From NCBI GenBank assembly GCA_045134375.1, contig JBGUVL010000041.1, positions 1 through 28,578 of the forward strand: a DNA stretch of 28,578 bases, read 5' to 3'. The notes under the pieces are model-generated. The model ran no database searches, was not told where the DNA came from, and saw only the letters and a program-made list of their open reading frames with translations. This document shows positions 1-7,917 of this stretch, piece by piece. Position 1 is the stretch's first letter. Each line of letters starts with the position of its first letter. The stretch is from JBGUVL01 sp045134375. Lineage in GTDB: Bacteria; Bacillota_I; Bacilli_A; Erysipelotrichales; Erysipelotrichaceae. The position numbers and the translations under genes were made by a program.

Positions 1-718
1 ATGTACATCCGTTTCGAGTTTATGTCTAAGTCTAACAAAAATCCATATGGTAACAAAACTTATTAAGGCAGTGTAGAAAATAGTTACTTGTCTAAGTCTA
101 ACAAAAATCCAGATGGTAACAAAACAATTAAAAGGTAATAAATTGCTTATATATGGTCTAAGTCTAACAAAAATCCATATGGTAACAAAACAACCTTTAC
201 CACCAACTACTGGTACCCAATGTCTAAGTCTAACAAAAATCCATATGGTAACAAAACGTTGTGCACGCTATAATCATACATACCAACGTCTAAGTCTAAC
301 AAAAATCCATATGGTAACAAAACAACATGATTCTATTTACTTAGAATACATCGGTCTAAGTCTAACAAAAATCCATATGGTAACAAAACATGATGTAAGG
401 GAAGCGCTGAAAGAAACCAGTCTAAGTCTAACAAAAATCCATATGGTAACAAAACTATTGGTTTCGTTGGTGTAGTTGGTTTTGTGTCTAAGTCTAACAA
501 AAATCCATATGGTAACAAAACTCATACTGTAGAAGTTACAAGTGTAAACGAGTCTAAGTCTAACAAAAATCCATATGGTAACAAAACTTGATGGATTAGA
601 AACATTAGATTTAATTGGTCTAAGTCTAACAAAAATCCATATGGTAACAAAACCTCAAAACTAGTATATCACATCCTTTATAATAACTAAATAATTCATT
701 TTCATATGATAACAAAAC
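1..718 (-). CRISPR. Type II CRISPR array, left end outside the window
   Basis: Ten 36-nt repeats start at 24, 90, 156, 222, 288, 354, 420, 486, 552 and 618, with an exact 66-nt period and nine 30-nt spacers. An eleventh, degenerate repeat lies at 683-718 after a 29-nt spacer. Bases 1-23 are part of another spacer, so the array continues leftward. In crRNA sense (minus strand) the repeat begins GTTTTGTTA, has a central CCATATGG and ends GACTTAGAC. The tracrRNA anti-repeat fixes this sense. One of the ten repeats (90-125) carries a single T-to-G change at 112. The spacers are all different, and by eye I found no match to the rest of the window. Confidence 0.98.
683..718 (-). repeat. Degenerate terminal CRISPR repeat
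   Basis: Read on the minus strand, the first 16 bases match the repeat with one change (GTTTTGTTATCATATG). The remaining 20 bases have diverged almost completely. It sits at the csn2-proximal end, which is the upstream end for crRNA transcription. Only 27 AT-rich bases separate it from the csn2-like stop codon. Confidence 0.85.
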
Positions 719-745
719 GATTTATTTTTAATTTTACAGATTTTT

Positions 746-1606
746 TTATTTATTTATTTGATTATCAATAATTATTGTTTGCTCATTTCTAATACCATTA
801 AAATAATCAATTAAATTCATTTTTAATTCCTCCTCCGACCATAAATAGCCAGTATTTAGACAAATCGATTCATACATAAAGGATAAATCAGAAAAATCGA
901 ATGCATTATTTTTGTTAACATAATATAGCATATTTAAATCTTGGATCACACAAGAATGATTAGTAAATATCAATGTATAAGTGCTTTTAATCGTTTTAAT
1001 CTCTTCTAATAACGATGTGGTTAGTTCTTCCACTGTAATTAAAAGTATCGTATCATTAAGAGATTGTTCGATGATTTTTTTAATCATTTTTAATTGAAAT
1101 AATAAATGTTGTTCGTAATTCAAATCAGATTCATTAACGACATATCCATCAACCATAAAATAAGGTTTCATAAATTTAATCAGCATGGAATTCGTACATT
1201 CGGATAAATTAATTTTAAAATTATCATCAACACCATTTAATTCCTCTTCAAAAGTTTGCAATAATATTTGAATCGTATTCTTTACATCAAAAAATACTTC
1301 GTCTTCTAAAATGCAATTGATATAACGATACGATAATGATTTTGTTCCTAATTTTAAATCGTCCTCTAAACTAAAAAAAGGATGAACATCAAAAATAGAT
1401 TCTGATTTAATTCTTAATTCATCACCATTAATTAAAACGTTTTGTTGATATTGCTCGATTTGATATTCACTTTTTTTCTTACATTTTCCTTTTATAAGCT
1501 GATACATGGTATATTTCAACCAATAATTACTTCCTTTGATAACTTTAATCTTATCAATAGCAAATGTTAATTTTGTATTTCCTAATATCATTTCTATTTT
1601 TTTCAT
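746..1606 (-). CDS. csn2: Divergent Csn2-like adaptation protein
   Basis: This 286-residue protein is last in the cas operon and overlaps the cas2 stop by 4 nt. Position and size point to Csn2, a ring-forming double-stranded-DNA-end binder that works with Cas1-Cas2 and Cas9 in spacer acquisition. The sequence is far from the short Streptococcus pyogenes form. A degenerate P-loop-like stretch near residues 22-33 (VIKGSNYWLKYT) and a hydrophobic beta strand followed by acidic residues (LLITVEE) fit the defunct-ATPase fold of the Csn2 superfamily. It is longer than the roughly 220-residue short Csn2 and shorter than the roughly 350-residue long form, so it may belong to a less-known Csn2 family. 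The assignment rests more on gene order than on motifs. Confidence 0.75.
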   Translation of the reverse strand: MKKIEMILGNTKLTFAIDKIKVIKGSNYWLKYTMYQLIKGKCKKKSEYQIEQYQQNVLINGDELRIKSESIFDVHPFFSLEDDLKLGTKSLSYRYINCILEDEVFFDVKNTIQILLQTFEEELNGVDDNFKINLSECTNSMLIKFMKPYFMVDGYVVNESDLNYEQHLLFQLKMIKKIIEQSLNDTILLITVEELTTSLLEEIKTIKSTYTLIFTNHSCVIQDLNMLYYVNKNNAFDFSDLSFMYESICLNTGYLWSEEELKMNLIDYFNGIRNEQTIIIDNQINK

Positions 1607-1926
1607 ATTTTTATAAATGAATTACTTGAAACCGTTTCCTCTTGATTTGATTTGCCACCAACAATGATTTCTATTTTAGAAAATTGTTTTTCCGTAACTA
1701 CCATAATTCGAATTTGACCAATTTGAGGCACATTCTTCTTTAAAATTTGTATGTGTTTAATGGCAGCATCTCGATTAGGAAATAATTTACAATACACCGA
1801 ATATTGCATCATAATATAACCATTTTTAATTAAATATTTTCTAAAATGATGATAAATTTTAATTTCTTTTTTTGTTACCATAGGCAAATCAAAGAACAAA
1901 ACTAATCGCATAAATTCATAAATCAT
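1603..1926 (-). CDS. cas2: CRISPR-associated endoribonuclease-fold protein Cas2
   Basis: Cas2 forms the Cas1-Cas2 integrase that inserts new spacers. The chosen start gives 107 residues beginning MIYEFMRLVLFFDLP, the usual type II Cas2 opening, with the conserved Asp at residue 13 ending the first beta strand. The conserved stretch around IMMQYSVYCKLF follows. A longer frame from 1968 exists, but its extra 14 residues lie inside cas1 and do not resemble Cas2. The start at 1926 overlaps the cas1 stop by 11 nt (ATGATTTATGA), suggesting translational coupling; no clear Shine-Dalgarno is visible. The 3' end overlaps the csn2-like start by 4 nt. Confidence 0.93.
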   Translation of the reverse strand: MIYEFMRLVLFFDLPMVTKKEIKIYHHFRKYLIKNGYIMMQYSVYCKLFPNRDAAIKHIQILKKNVPQIGQIRIMVVTEKQFSKIEIIVGGKSNQEETVSSNSFIKI

Positions 1927-2815
1927 TGATAACTCGGATGGATGGAAATACAAAGTTGGAATAATCATTTGTTTCTATACAATATAAAATATTATCGATA
2001 TAAATATTTATCGCATTGTATACAGTTTGATTTTTATCATCAATTCGTGTTTTATATAAAACCAATTGAATCAAATCTTCTCTATGCTTTTCCTTAAATA
2101 GAATTTCATCACGTAAGTTATTGTAAACATAATCATCGACAATAGGTCGAAATACTTCGATGATATCATCACTTAAATTAAACATATTTGTTTTTCCAAC
2201 ATGAAAAAATCCTAAATTAGGTAAATAACCTTTTGCAACAACAATGGAAGTAATGAGTGAACGAAATATGCTGTATCCATAATTTAATCCTGCATTGATT
2301 ACATCATTATCAAAACGAATAAAATCATCACCAAACAATTCACGAAAATAAAGTTTGGCAGATAACCCCTCTCGATTTCCTGTATCACCTTCATCAACTT
2401 CTAATAAATACTGTTGTAATTTAAAAATAACTTTTTTATCACAATTGTTTTTTCGTAAATTATCAATCTGATTAAAAATTTTCGCTTGTATTATTTTCTG
2501 ATGAATTATATTTTTCTGTTCCTTTGTCCAACCGATTTGTTTCTGTATATTACCACTTTGTGCATAATGTCCATTCATAGGCATAATATATGATTTTGGT
2601 AAATGATCGATACCACATAAAATGGTACAAACATTATACTCGGTTAATTTATTTATGAGTTGTACCGTGAGCTTAGATTTATAATTATCAATAACCAAAA
2701 TAAGAATATCTGAAATTGGAAAGAGCAATTCTCCTTTTTCGTTCTCAATACGTAAATTATCTAAATATAAATGAAATTCATTGCTTCTTTCCACATAAAG
2801 TATTCGATGTCCCAT
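1916..2815 (-). CDS. cas1: CRISPR-associated integrase/endonuclease Cas1
   Basis: Cas1 is the metal-dependent integrase of spacer acquisition. This 299-residue protein has the expected opening (MGHRILYVERSNEF) and the three metal ligands: Glu149 in GNREGLSAKLYF, His205 in GFFHVGKTN and Glu220 in DDIIEVFRP. The length is normal for type II. The start codon lies ten bases after the T-run of the tracrRNA terminator. Those ten bases (CTTTGATAAA on the minus strand) contain no Shine-Dalgarno and leave no room for a promoter, so the mRNA must come from readthrough. The purine stretch GAAAGAG available upstream is folded inside the terminator hairpin. Confidence 0.97.
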   Translation of the reverse strand: MGHRILYVERSNEFHLYLDNLRIENEKGELLFPISDILILVIDNYKSKLTVQLINKLTEYNVCTILCGIDHLPKSYIMPMNGHYAQSGNIQKQIGWTKEQKNIIHQKIIQAKIFNQIDNLRKNNCDKKVIFKLQQYLLEVDEGDTGNREGLSAKLYFRELFGDDFIRFDNDVINAGLNYGYSIFRSLITSIVVAKGYLPNLGFFHVGKTNMFNLSDDIIEVFRPIVDDYVYNNLRDEILFKEKHREDLIQLVLYKTRIDDKNQTVYNAINIYIDNILYCIETNDYSNFVFPSIRVINDL

Positions 2816-2825
2816 TTTATCAAAG

Positions 2826-2844
2826 AAAAAGGCTCTTTCGAGCC
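2826..2844 (-). terminator. tracrRNA intrinsic terminator
   Basis: A five-bp GC-rich stem, GGCTC/GAGCC, with a GAAA loop is followed by TTTTT on the minus strand. It separates the cas9-tracrRNA part from cas1-cas2-csn2. Confidence 0.88.
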
Positions 2845-2904
2845 TTGATTCCGGGATAAACCCTTGTTTTGTTAGGTCATATAAATTTTTGTTAGACTTT
2901 GACC
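2826..2904 (-). ncRNA. tracrRNA
   Basis: Bases 2866-2903 hold the anti-repeat. It matches the repeat over 9 bases (2866-2874), then differs over 10 bases (2875-2884, against 8 in the repeat), then matches over 15 bases (2885-2899). The crRNA-tracrRNA duplex would be two helices around an internal loop, as in other type II systems. The 3' tail carries a small GGG-TTTAT-CCC hairpin (2853-2863) and a GGCTC-GAAA-GAGCC terminator (2831-2844) followed by five U. The predicted transcript is about 79 nt. It lies between cas9 and cas1 in the same direction as both. Confidence 0.93.
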
Positions 2905-2910
2905 ACTTTT

Positions 2911-2939
2911 ATTATACAACATCAAAACTCTAATTTCAA
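2911..2939 (-). promoter_or_regulatory. tracrRNA promoter, overlapping the cas9 3' end
   Basis: On the minus strand, TTGAAA (2939-2934) and TATAAT (2916-2911) are separated by 17 bp. The predicted start at about 2904 is a G right at the edge of the anti-repeat. The -35 element lies inside the last codons of cas9. Confidence 0.85.
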
Positions 2940-5900
2940 CTTAGAATTTTTTACCTCATACAAATTTCCAATAACATCCGTAGCGTATTTTTTTATGGTA
3001 ATAATATCTGACCCAATTGTCGGCATTAATTGCTTAGACTCATATTTGTAAATTGGTTTTACTTCGATTTTATTATTATTATCATTATTCGTAGCTGTAA
3101 ATTTTAATATTTCTACTGTTGTTCCATCATGCAATTCTGTTTCATCACGATTAGCATCAAAATAACATTTCTTTTTTCCCGCTTTTTTTACGATACCTAT
3201 CAACTCATCTCGATGAAATGATGCGACAAAACTATCATCATCGGAAATACCTTTTTTCTTCTTTTCTAAATCATACCATTCTTTTGATATCATATAGCAA
3301 TCCCTTGAAGCGATATATTTTACATCTTTATAACGGACAGTGACAAACTTATATTTTCCCTCTGTTGTTTTGTAAAAATCGGTACGATAAGGAGAGACTT
3401 GAAGCAAAACTACATTTTTATTATTCGTTTGATAATTTTTTGTAATGTTAATATGATTACCCAAAGTATCTTCTAAATATTTCATCTGTATTATTTCGGC
3501 ACCATTACCTTTTTTAGAATACTTTCTAAAACATCCAAACTCCTGTTTGTAATCACATAATGGATTTACTTTAAAAATAACTTTTTGTTTATCTTTCTTT
3601 TTCTCAACCGTTACTTTTTTCTTATCCTCTTTGAATGTATCATACCAGTGTTCAACATATTCTTTGATACCTACAAAAGATTGGGGATCGTGAATTGCCA
3701 TTAAATACTTATTTTGAAATTCATCATTCATGATATCGTCTGCAAGTTTTGTAAAAGTTGGATCATAAATATTTTTATATTTCTTCACAACTTTCTCATT
3801 TCCATCGATAAGTCTTGTACTATAGATGGTTTCATCCGCAATTTGACGATTTGGTTTGGTATCAATTTTATGAGAATATTTAGTAACATCTAAATGTTTC
3901 AATTGACTTAAAAAAGCTATATATTTTGTATCATAATACTGATCATCATCAATCTTAATCTCCCCTGTTTCCTCATCATAAAGATTATCTAGAGAATAAC
4001 GGTATAGCATTTCATTAATACGAGGTTGTTTCTTTAAAGAAGCGACAATTAATGCATCAATGGCATGGTGAGAATAATCTTCTTCTCGAACTTTCGTAAA
4101 TCCGATTCTTTTTCTAAAATTACTTGTTGCCTTTCCTCTTATTGTATGAACTTTTGTATCAATCTCATTTTGTGAAAAATAATCCGTTAATGTATTCATT
4201 ACAACACGACATGCATAACTGGTATCAACCAAATTTCGATTAATAAATTCTTTCATTTCAGAAAATTTAGTTAAATCTTTTTCACACAATAAATATTCTG
4301 CCTTTTTTGGTGTAATGCTTTTACTTTTTAGTAAGTTGATAACCATTGATTTATATTGATCATAGGTATTGCTACTAAATTGATGTTTTCGAAAAGCCAT
4401 GACTGGAGTCAAATTACCTTTTTCTTGATTTGCTTTATGTGTAACCAAGACTTTATTATTCATTGAATCATCAAAAGAAACGGAGATTGGTAAGATATGA
4501 TCCACTTCATATGCCGTAGGATCTTGAAGGATCAGTCTTAAATCTAATGTTTCTCCCGAATAAAGACATTTTCCTTGTTGTTCTTCATACAACTTTAATT
4601 TTAATTTTGTTTTTGCATTGATTTTAGCATCATCACCAAATTTATCAGTAATTTCTTTATTCCATTGTTCATAAAACTTTTGTGTTTCTTTCAATCGTTT
4701 TTTCTGTTCTACACTATTTTTATCACGTGTTACTTCAACAACGATACTATCAAACTCACCATATAATTGTCTTAAACGATTAACAACTTTAAACGCCTCT
4801 CTTTGTGCTCTTTTTGCAACGGGTGATAAAATGGCAGTATCATCTGCAAAAATATTTTTTTGACCTTTTAAATCTTTTTTCGCCTGTTTCATTAAATTCG
4901 AATTATGAATAATTTGCATTTGATTTAAATTCGTCGTCATCAATTCTGGAATCATTTCCTTCATCGCTTTAAAAGAGAATGCATGATAACCACTAAATCC
5001 TCTTACGTTAGCTAAAATTACTGCCAAATTTTCAGAAATATTTGGATCCAAAGTCAAAATATCATGTACTCTTTCTTCTACACTTTTTGATCTCGTTAAT
5101 ATTTCTGCAATATCATCGAATAACGCTTTATTATCAAGCATATCTTTTTGATGATTTTCTTCCATTATTTTTTTGAGGATTTTATAACCTTTAAATTCCG
5201 TAAGAATTGGTTCCTCTTTTGCATTGATTCGGAAACCTTTTATTTCAGTAAGGTCTACTTCCATCATTTTTGCTAATTGTTTGGGAGTAATTCCACCTTT
5301 TTTATTTACAAAAGATAGGATTTCCTCTTTCTGATCCGTTGATAATTTTTCTTCCTGAATACTAATATTATTTAAATCATTTAATAAGTTAAACAATTCT
5401 GCTGTGTAAGACATTTTTGGCGCTCGATATTCATCAGGAAACAGACTACATTTTCCCTTCATTTTATCAATCATATTCTCTAGAATATTACCATCTTCAT
5501 CATAAATCATCCCATATGGTGTTTGTGATTTAAAACTACCAGGCCCTGTTGAATAATGTCTTCTTCGCTCAATGATCGTAATGATTTCTTCTCGTAGTGA
5601 TTCGTTTAAATTTTGATTACTTAAAATTTTCTCTACTTCTTTGACATAATCTTTGGTTCTAAAATTATTATAGTTTCCTCGAATTTTACCTGTTTCTTCC
5701 CATCGCTTTTTTTGAATTTCACATACATAATAACCATCTTTGATCAATTGATCATTTTCTTTCAAAATGTTTTTTGTTTCTCCTACATCTTTATTTTTTT
5801 CATTATCTTCTTCAATCATTTCTAAACTGCTGCCTCTATGCTTTAAAATATGCAATAAAGCCGTTGCAAGTTCTTCGTTTGATAATTGTTCATGTAATCC

Positions 5901-6176
5901 CTTTATTCTTAAATCATAAGGATGATCTAAATAAACAAAGGAATCATCTATTATTTGATTTTCTTTTAACAGTTTTAATAAGTCGTTTTTTCGATTTACT
6001 TTTCTTGATTTTAACCTTCTTCCCCCACGATTTGTTCTTCTCTTTTCATTTTCTGATGCGGTTCCTTCTTTAAACAGTCTTACTCCATAATCGATGATTT
6101 CATTGTCATCAATATCAATAACGCCATAACCAACAGAAGTAATTCCAATATCCAATCCTAATACTTTTCTTCCCAT
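2922..6176 (-). CDS. cas9: CRISPR RNA-guided endonuclease Cas9 (compact form)
   Basis: Cas9 cuts DNA matched by crRNA-tracrRNA. This is a compact 1,084-residue version. RuvC-I is GLDIGITSVGYGVI with Asp9, followed by an Arg-rich bridge helix (about residues 44-75). RuvC-II is SIVVEVTRD with Glu481, the HNH site is YEVDHILP with Asp559-His560, and RuvC-III is YSHHAIDAL with His703 and Asp707. All catalytic residues are intact, so it should be active. The C-terminal PAM-interacting part ends at LKLEF. The start has a good Shine-Dalgarno (AAAGGA, minus strand). The size resembles the short Cas9 proteins of Eubacterium dolichum and Staphylococcus. The promoter of the next transcript, the tracrRNA, begins inside its last codons. 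Confidence 0.99.
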   Translation of the reverse strand: MGRKVLGLDIGITSVGYGVIDIDDNEIIDYGVRLFKEGTASENEKRRTNRGGRRLKSRKVNRKNDLLKLLKENQIIDDSFVYLDHPYDLRIKGLHEQLSNEELATALLHILKHRGSSLEMIEEDNEKNKDVGETKNILKENDQLIKDGYYVCEIQKKRWEETGKIRGNYNNFRTKDYVKEVEKILSNQNLNESLREEIITIIERRRHYSTGPGSFKSQTPYGMIYDEDGNILENMIDKMKGKCSLFPDEYRAPKMSYTAELFNLLNDLNNISIQEEKLSTDQKEEILSFVNKKGGITPKQLAKMMEVDLTEIKGFRINAKEEPILTEFKGYKILKKIMEENHQKDMLDNKALFDDIAEILTRSKSVEERVHDILTLDPNISENLAVILANVRGFSGYHAFSFKAMKEMIPELMTTNLNQMQIIHNSNLMKQAKKDLKGQKNIFADDTAILSPVAKRAQREAFKVVNRLRQLYGEFDSIVVEVTRDKNSVEQKKRLKETQKFYEQWNKEITDKFGDDAKINAKTKLKLKLYEEQQGKCLYSGETLDLRLILQDPTAYEVDHILPISVSFDDSMNNKVLVTHKANQEKGNLTPVMAFRKHQFSSNTYDQYKSMVINLLKSKSITPKKAEYLLCEKDLTKFSEMKEFINRNLVDTSYACRVVMNTLTDYFSQNEIDTKVHTIRGKATSNFRKRIGFTKVREEDYSHHAIDALIVASLKKQPRINEMLYRYSLDNLYDEETGEIKIDDDQYYDTKYIAFLSQLKHLDVTKYSHKIDTKPNRQIADETIYSTRLIDGNEKVVKKYKNIYDPTFTKLADDIMNDEFQNKYLMAIHDPQSFVGIKEYVEHWYDTFKEDKKKVTVEKKKDKQKVIFKVNPLCDYKQEFGCFRKYSKKGNGAEIIQMKYLEDTLGNHINITKNYQTNNKNVVLLQVSPYRTDFYKTTEGKYKFVTVRYKDVKYIASRDCYMISKEWYDLEKKKKGISDDDSFVASFHRDELIGIVKKAGKKKCYFDANRDETELHDGTTVEILKFTATNNDNNNKIEVKPIYKYESKQLMPTIGSDIITIKKYATDVIGNLYEVKNSKLKLEF

Positions 6177-6199
6177 AATATTTATCCTTTCTTAATCTA

Positions 6200-6227
6200 A
6201 TTATAATTATAATACAGATTATGATAA
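6200..6227 (-). promoter_or_regulatory. Probable cas9 promoter
   Basis: On the minus strand, TTATCA (6227-6222) and TATAAT (6205-6200) are separated by 16 bp. A Shine-Dalgarno AAAGGA follows before the start at 6176. The -35 is weak and a second TATAAT-like motif lies nearby. The rest of 6228-6348 is AT-rich with no gene; a minor TAGG-AAAA-CCTA hairpin with a T-run (about 6234-6252) may weakly terminate the HIRAN gene. Confidence 0.55.
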
Positions 6228-6348
6228 AAAATGAAAAAAATAGGTTTTCCTAAACTTTACTTATTTTATTTTCTATTCTTTTTAAATTCTATGAGAACTT
6301 TATTCTCTATTTTTCTAAAAGTTTTCACCTATTCCCAATTTCCCTTTC

Positions 6349-6648
6349 CTATTTGTCATTCTCCAACAGTAAACAAGCGATGATGGAATTCCCTGTAATA
6401 AACATGACCTTTGCACTAATTTTCTTTTCTAGCAAATGACCAATCCATCCCGCACTATGAGTACCTTTCGCTACCGTACGTACACTGTTTGCTACATGAC
6501 CTAATTTAATTCCACTTTCTCCTAACACTCGAATGGCTTCGGCATCATAATCATTATCTTCTTCTTTTTCAAGATAGACAATCTGACCTACTTTAAATGC
6601 TTCCATTCCTAGGTGATATTGCATCCCTGTAATCGTTATATAAATCAT
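6349..6648 (-). CDS. Stand-alone HIRAN-domain protein
   Basis: This 99-residue protein is almost entirely a HIRAN domain: ITGMQYHLG at the start, YLEKEEDNDYDAEAIRV with the conserved N-x-hydroxyl/acid-D-x-x-A-I-x-V core, KLGHVANS, then a hydrophobic C-terminal strand. In eukaryotic HLTF and Rad5 the HIRAN domain binds single-stranded 3' DNA ends. Bacterial single-domain versions are mostly uncharacterised and often lie near nucleases or mobile elements. I chose the start at 6648 because AAAGGAG lies eight bases upstream; a frame starting at 6696 lacks one and reads through the promoter. It is transcribed toward cas9 and divergently from the WYL regulator. Confidence 0.85.
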   Translation of the reverse strand: MIYITITGMQYHLGMEAFKVGQIVYLEKEEDNDYDAEAIRVLGESGIKLGHVANSVRTVAKGTHSAGWIGHLLEKKISAKVMFITGNSIIACLLLENDK

Positions 6649-6673
6649 ATTTTCCACTCCTTTGATTAAATGG

Positions 6674-6717
6674 ATTATATAAAATTCGCTATACATTTTT
6701 TTGTATAACGATATAAT
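6674..6717. promoter_or_regulatory. Divergent promoter region with inverted repeat
   Basis: TATAAT on the minus strand (6679-6674) serves the HIRAN gene, and TATAAT on the plus strand (6712-6717) serves the WYL gene. Between them is an inverted repeat, CGCTATAC (6687-6694) and GTATAACG (6703-6710), with one mismatch and an 8-nt spacer. Its position is right for a regulator controlling both genes, the WYL protein being the obvious candidate. The -35 elements are poor. Confidence 0.6.
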
Positions 6718-6741
6718 TAATATAAACTTAGGAGAAAAAAT

Positions 6742-7719
6742 ATGAAGGATACCAAAAGTTACATCTTAGCCATTTATGAAATTTTAAAAGATTTTAGTGA
6801 TGAAAATCATTATTTAAGCAATCCTGATATCATTCGATTGCTCCATCAGATTTATCATATTGATGTTGATTATCGAACTGTCATAAATAATATCAAGTCA
6901 TTAATCGATTTTGGGGTTGATATTGAAACCTATCAAACAAACCGAAAGGGATATTATCTTATCGACCGCTATTTAGAGGATAGTGAAATCGAATTGCTTT
7001 GTCATTGTGTTCATTCTGCCCATTATATTCCAGAAAAAGCAAGCAAAGAATTAATCCAAAAATTAAGCAATTTACAAAGCAAATACAAAAGAAATCAATT
7101 CTTACATCAATACTATATTAGTAATACTAAGAAAACAAAAAACAAAGAACTTCTTTGGAATATTGATATTATTTCCAATGCGATCAAAAAGAAACGCCGA
7201 ATTTCTTTCGAATATTTAAAATACAATGAAGAAAAGAGATTAATTAAAAAAAGAGATTTACCTTATATCGTTAGTCCTTATTTCATTGTACAAGAAAACG
7301 ATAATCTTTATTTGCTATGCCAAGGAATTCATCATACAAACATAGCCCATTATCGAATTGATAAAATGCGAAAAATTACCATTTTAAAAGATAATAATAC
7401 TCCTTTAAAAGAAAATTTTGATCCTTATCAATATGTCAAAAATAAAAAGTTCATGTTTAGTGATGAAGAAGTAAAGGTCCATTTACTTTGCCACGAAAAA
7501 ATGTTAGATGATGTAATTGATCAATTTGGGAATGATATCATGATACAGAAAGATGTCCATAAGGATTCCTATTATCATGTTATTTTAACTTCTTCTCATC
7601 AAGGAATCATTTATTTTTCGATACAATATCTCAGTTTTTGTGAGCTAATTGAACCGAAAGCATTGCGAAATGAAATCTATGAAAAAATAAAAACAGAACT
7701 CATTAAATATCAGAAATAA
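6742..7719 (+). CDS. WYL-domain transcriptional regulator
   Basis: This 325-residue protein has an N-terminal helix-turn-helix (about residues 25-75, with the YRTVINNIKSL recognition region) and a WYL domain (about 140-215, with RRISFEYLKYN, SPYFIVQENDNLYLLCQ and HYRIDKMR). The Trp of the name-giving motif is Leu here (NLYLL). A WCX-like C-terminal extension follows. WYL proteins bind nucleotides or nucleic acids and regulate many defence and CRISPR loci. It begins with AGGAG ten bases upstream. It is divergent from the HIRAN gene, and the pair sits directly beside cas9. It may control the HIRAN gene, the CRISPR locus or both; the sequence does not decide. Confidence 0.9.
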   Translation: MKDTKSYILAIYEILKDFSDENHYLSNPDIIRLLHQIYHIDVDYRTVINNIKSLIDFGVDIETYQTNRKGYYLIDRYLEDSEIELLCHCVHSAHYIPEKASKELIQKLSNLQSKYKRNQFLHQYYISNTKKTKNKELLWNIDIISNAIKKKRRISFEYLKYNEEKRLIKKRDLPYIVSPYFIVQENDNLYLLCQGIHHTNIAHYRIDKMRKITILKDNNTPLKENFDPYQYVKNKKFMFSDEEVKVHLLCHEKMLDDVIDQFGNDIMIQKDVHKDSYYHVILTSSHQGIIYFSIQYLSFCELIEPKALRNEIYEKIKTELIKYQK

Positions 7720-7784
7720 AATCCCTATGTTTTTCAGGATACATAAACATCCTAGTTATTTGATTCTACCTTTAAAAAAGTCAT

Positions 7785-7822
7785 AAAAAAAATTATCCTC
7801 ATTTCAATGGATAATTTTTTTC
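7785..7822. terminator. Bidirectional terminator
   Basis: A-run, ATTATCC, 10-nt loop, GGATAAT, T-run. It is symmetric and lies between the convergent WYL regulator and the symporter. The remaining bases between the two genes contain nothing else I recognise. Confidence 0.85.
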
Positions 7823-7917
7823 TCTATGAACATTGTCTTTGTCGTTTAATAAAATATTGTAATGAATTTTTTTATTATGTGATATTAAGAAAAACGAAAT
7901 TCAAGCATTTTCTATCA

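Noticed and set aside
113..475. Plus-strand frame of 120 codons with repeating peptide units
   Set aside because: It is the translation of the CRISPR array; the repeated LSLTKIHMVTK comes from the 36-nt repeats and the 66-nt period keeps the frame. The minus-strand frames at 333-525 arise the same way.
24..718. Possible self-targeting spacers against genes in the window
   Set aside because: By-eye comparison of spacers with the cas9 promoter region and neighbouring genes gave no match; a full search against the genome and phages would be needed.
6234..6252. TAGG-AAAA-CCTA hairpin with T-run between the HIRAN gene and cas9
   Set aside because: The stem is only four bp, too weak to call as a terminator; mentioned only as a possible minor one.
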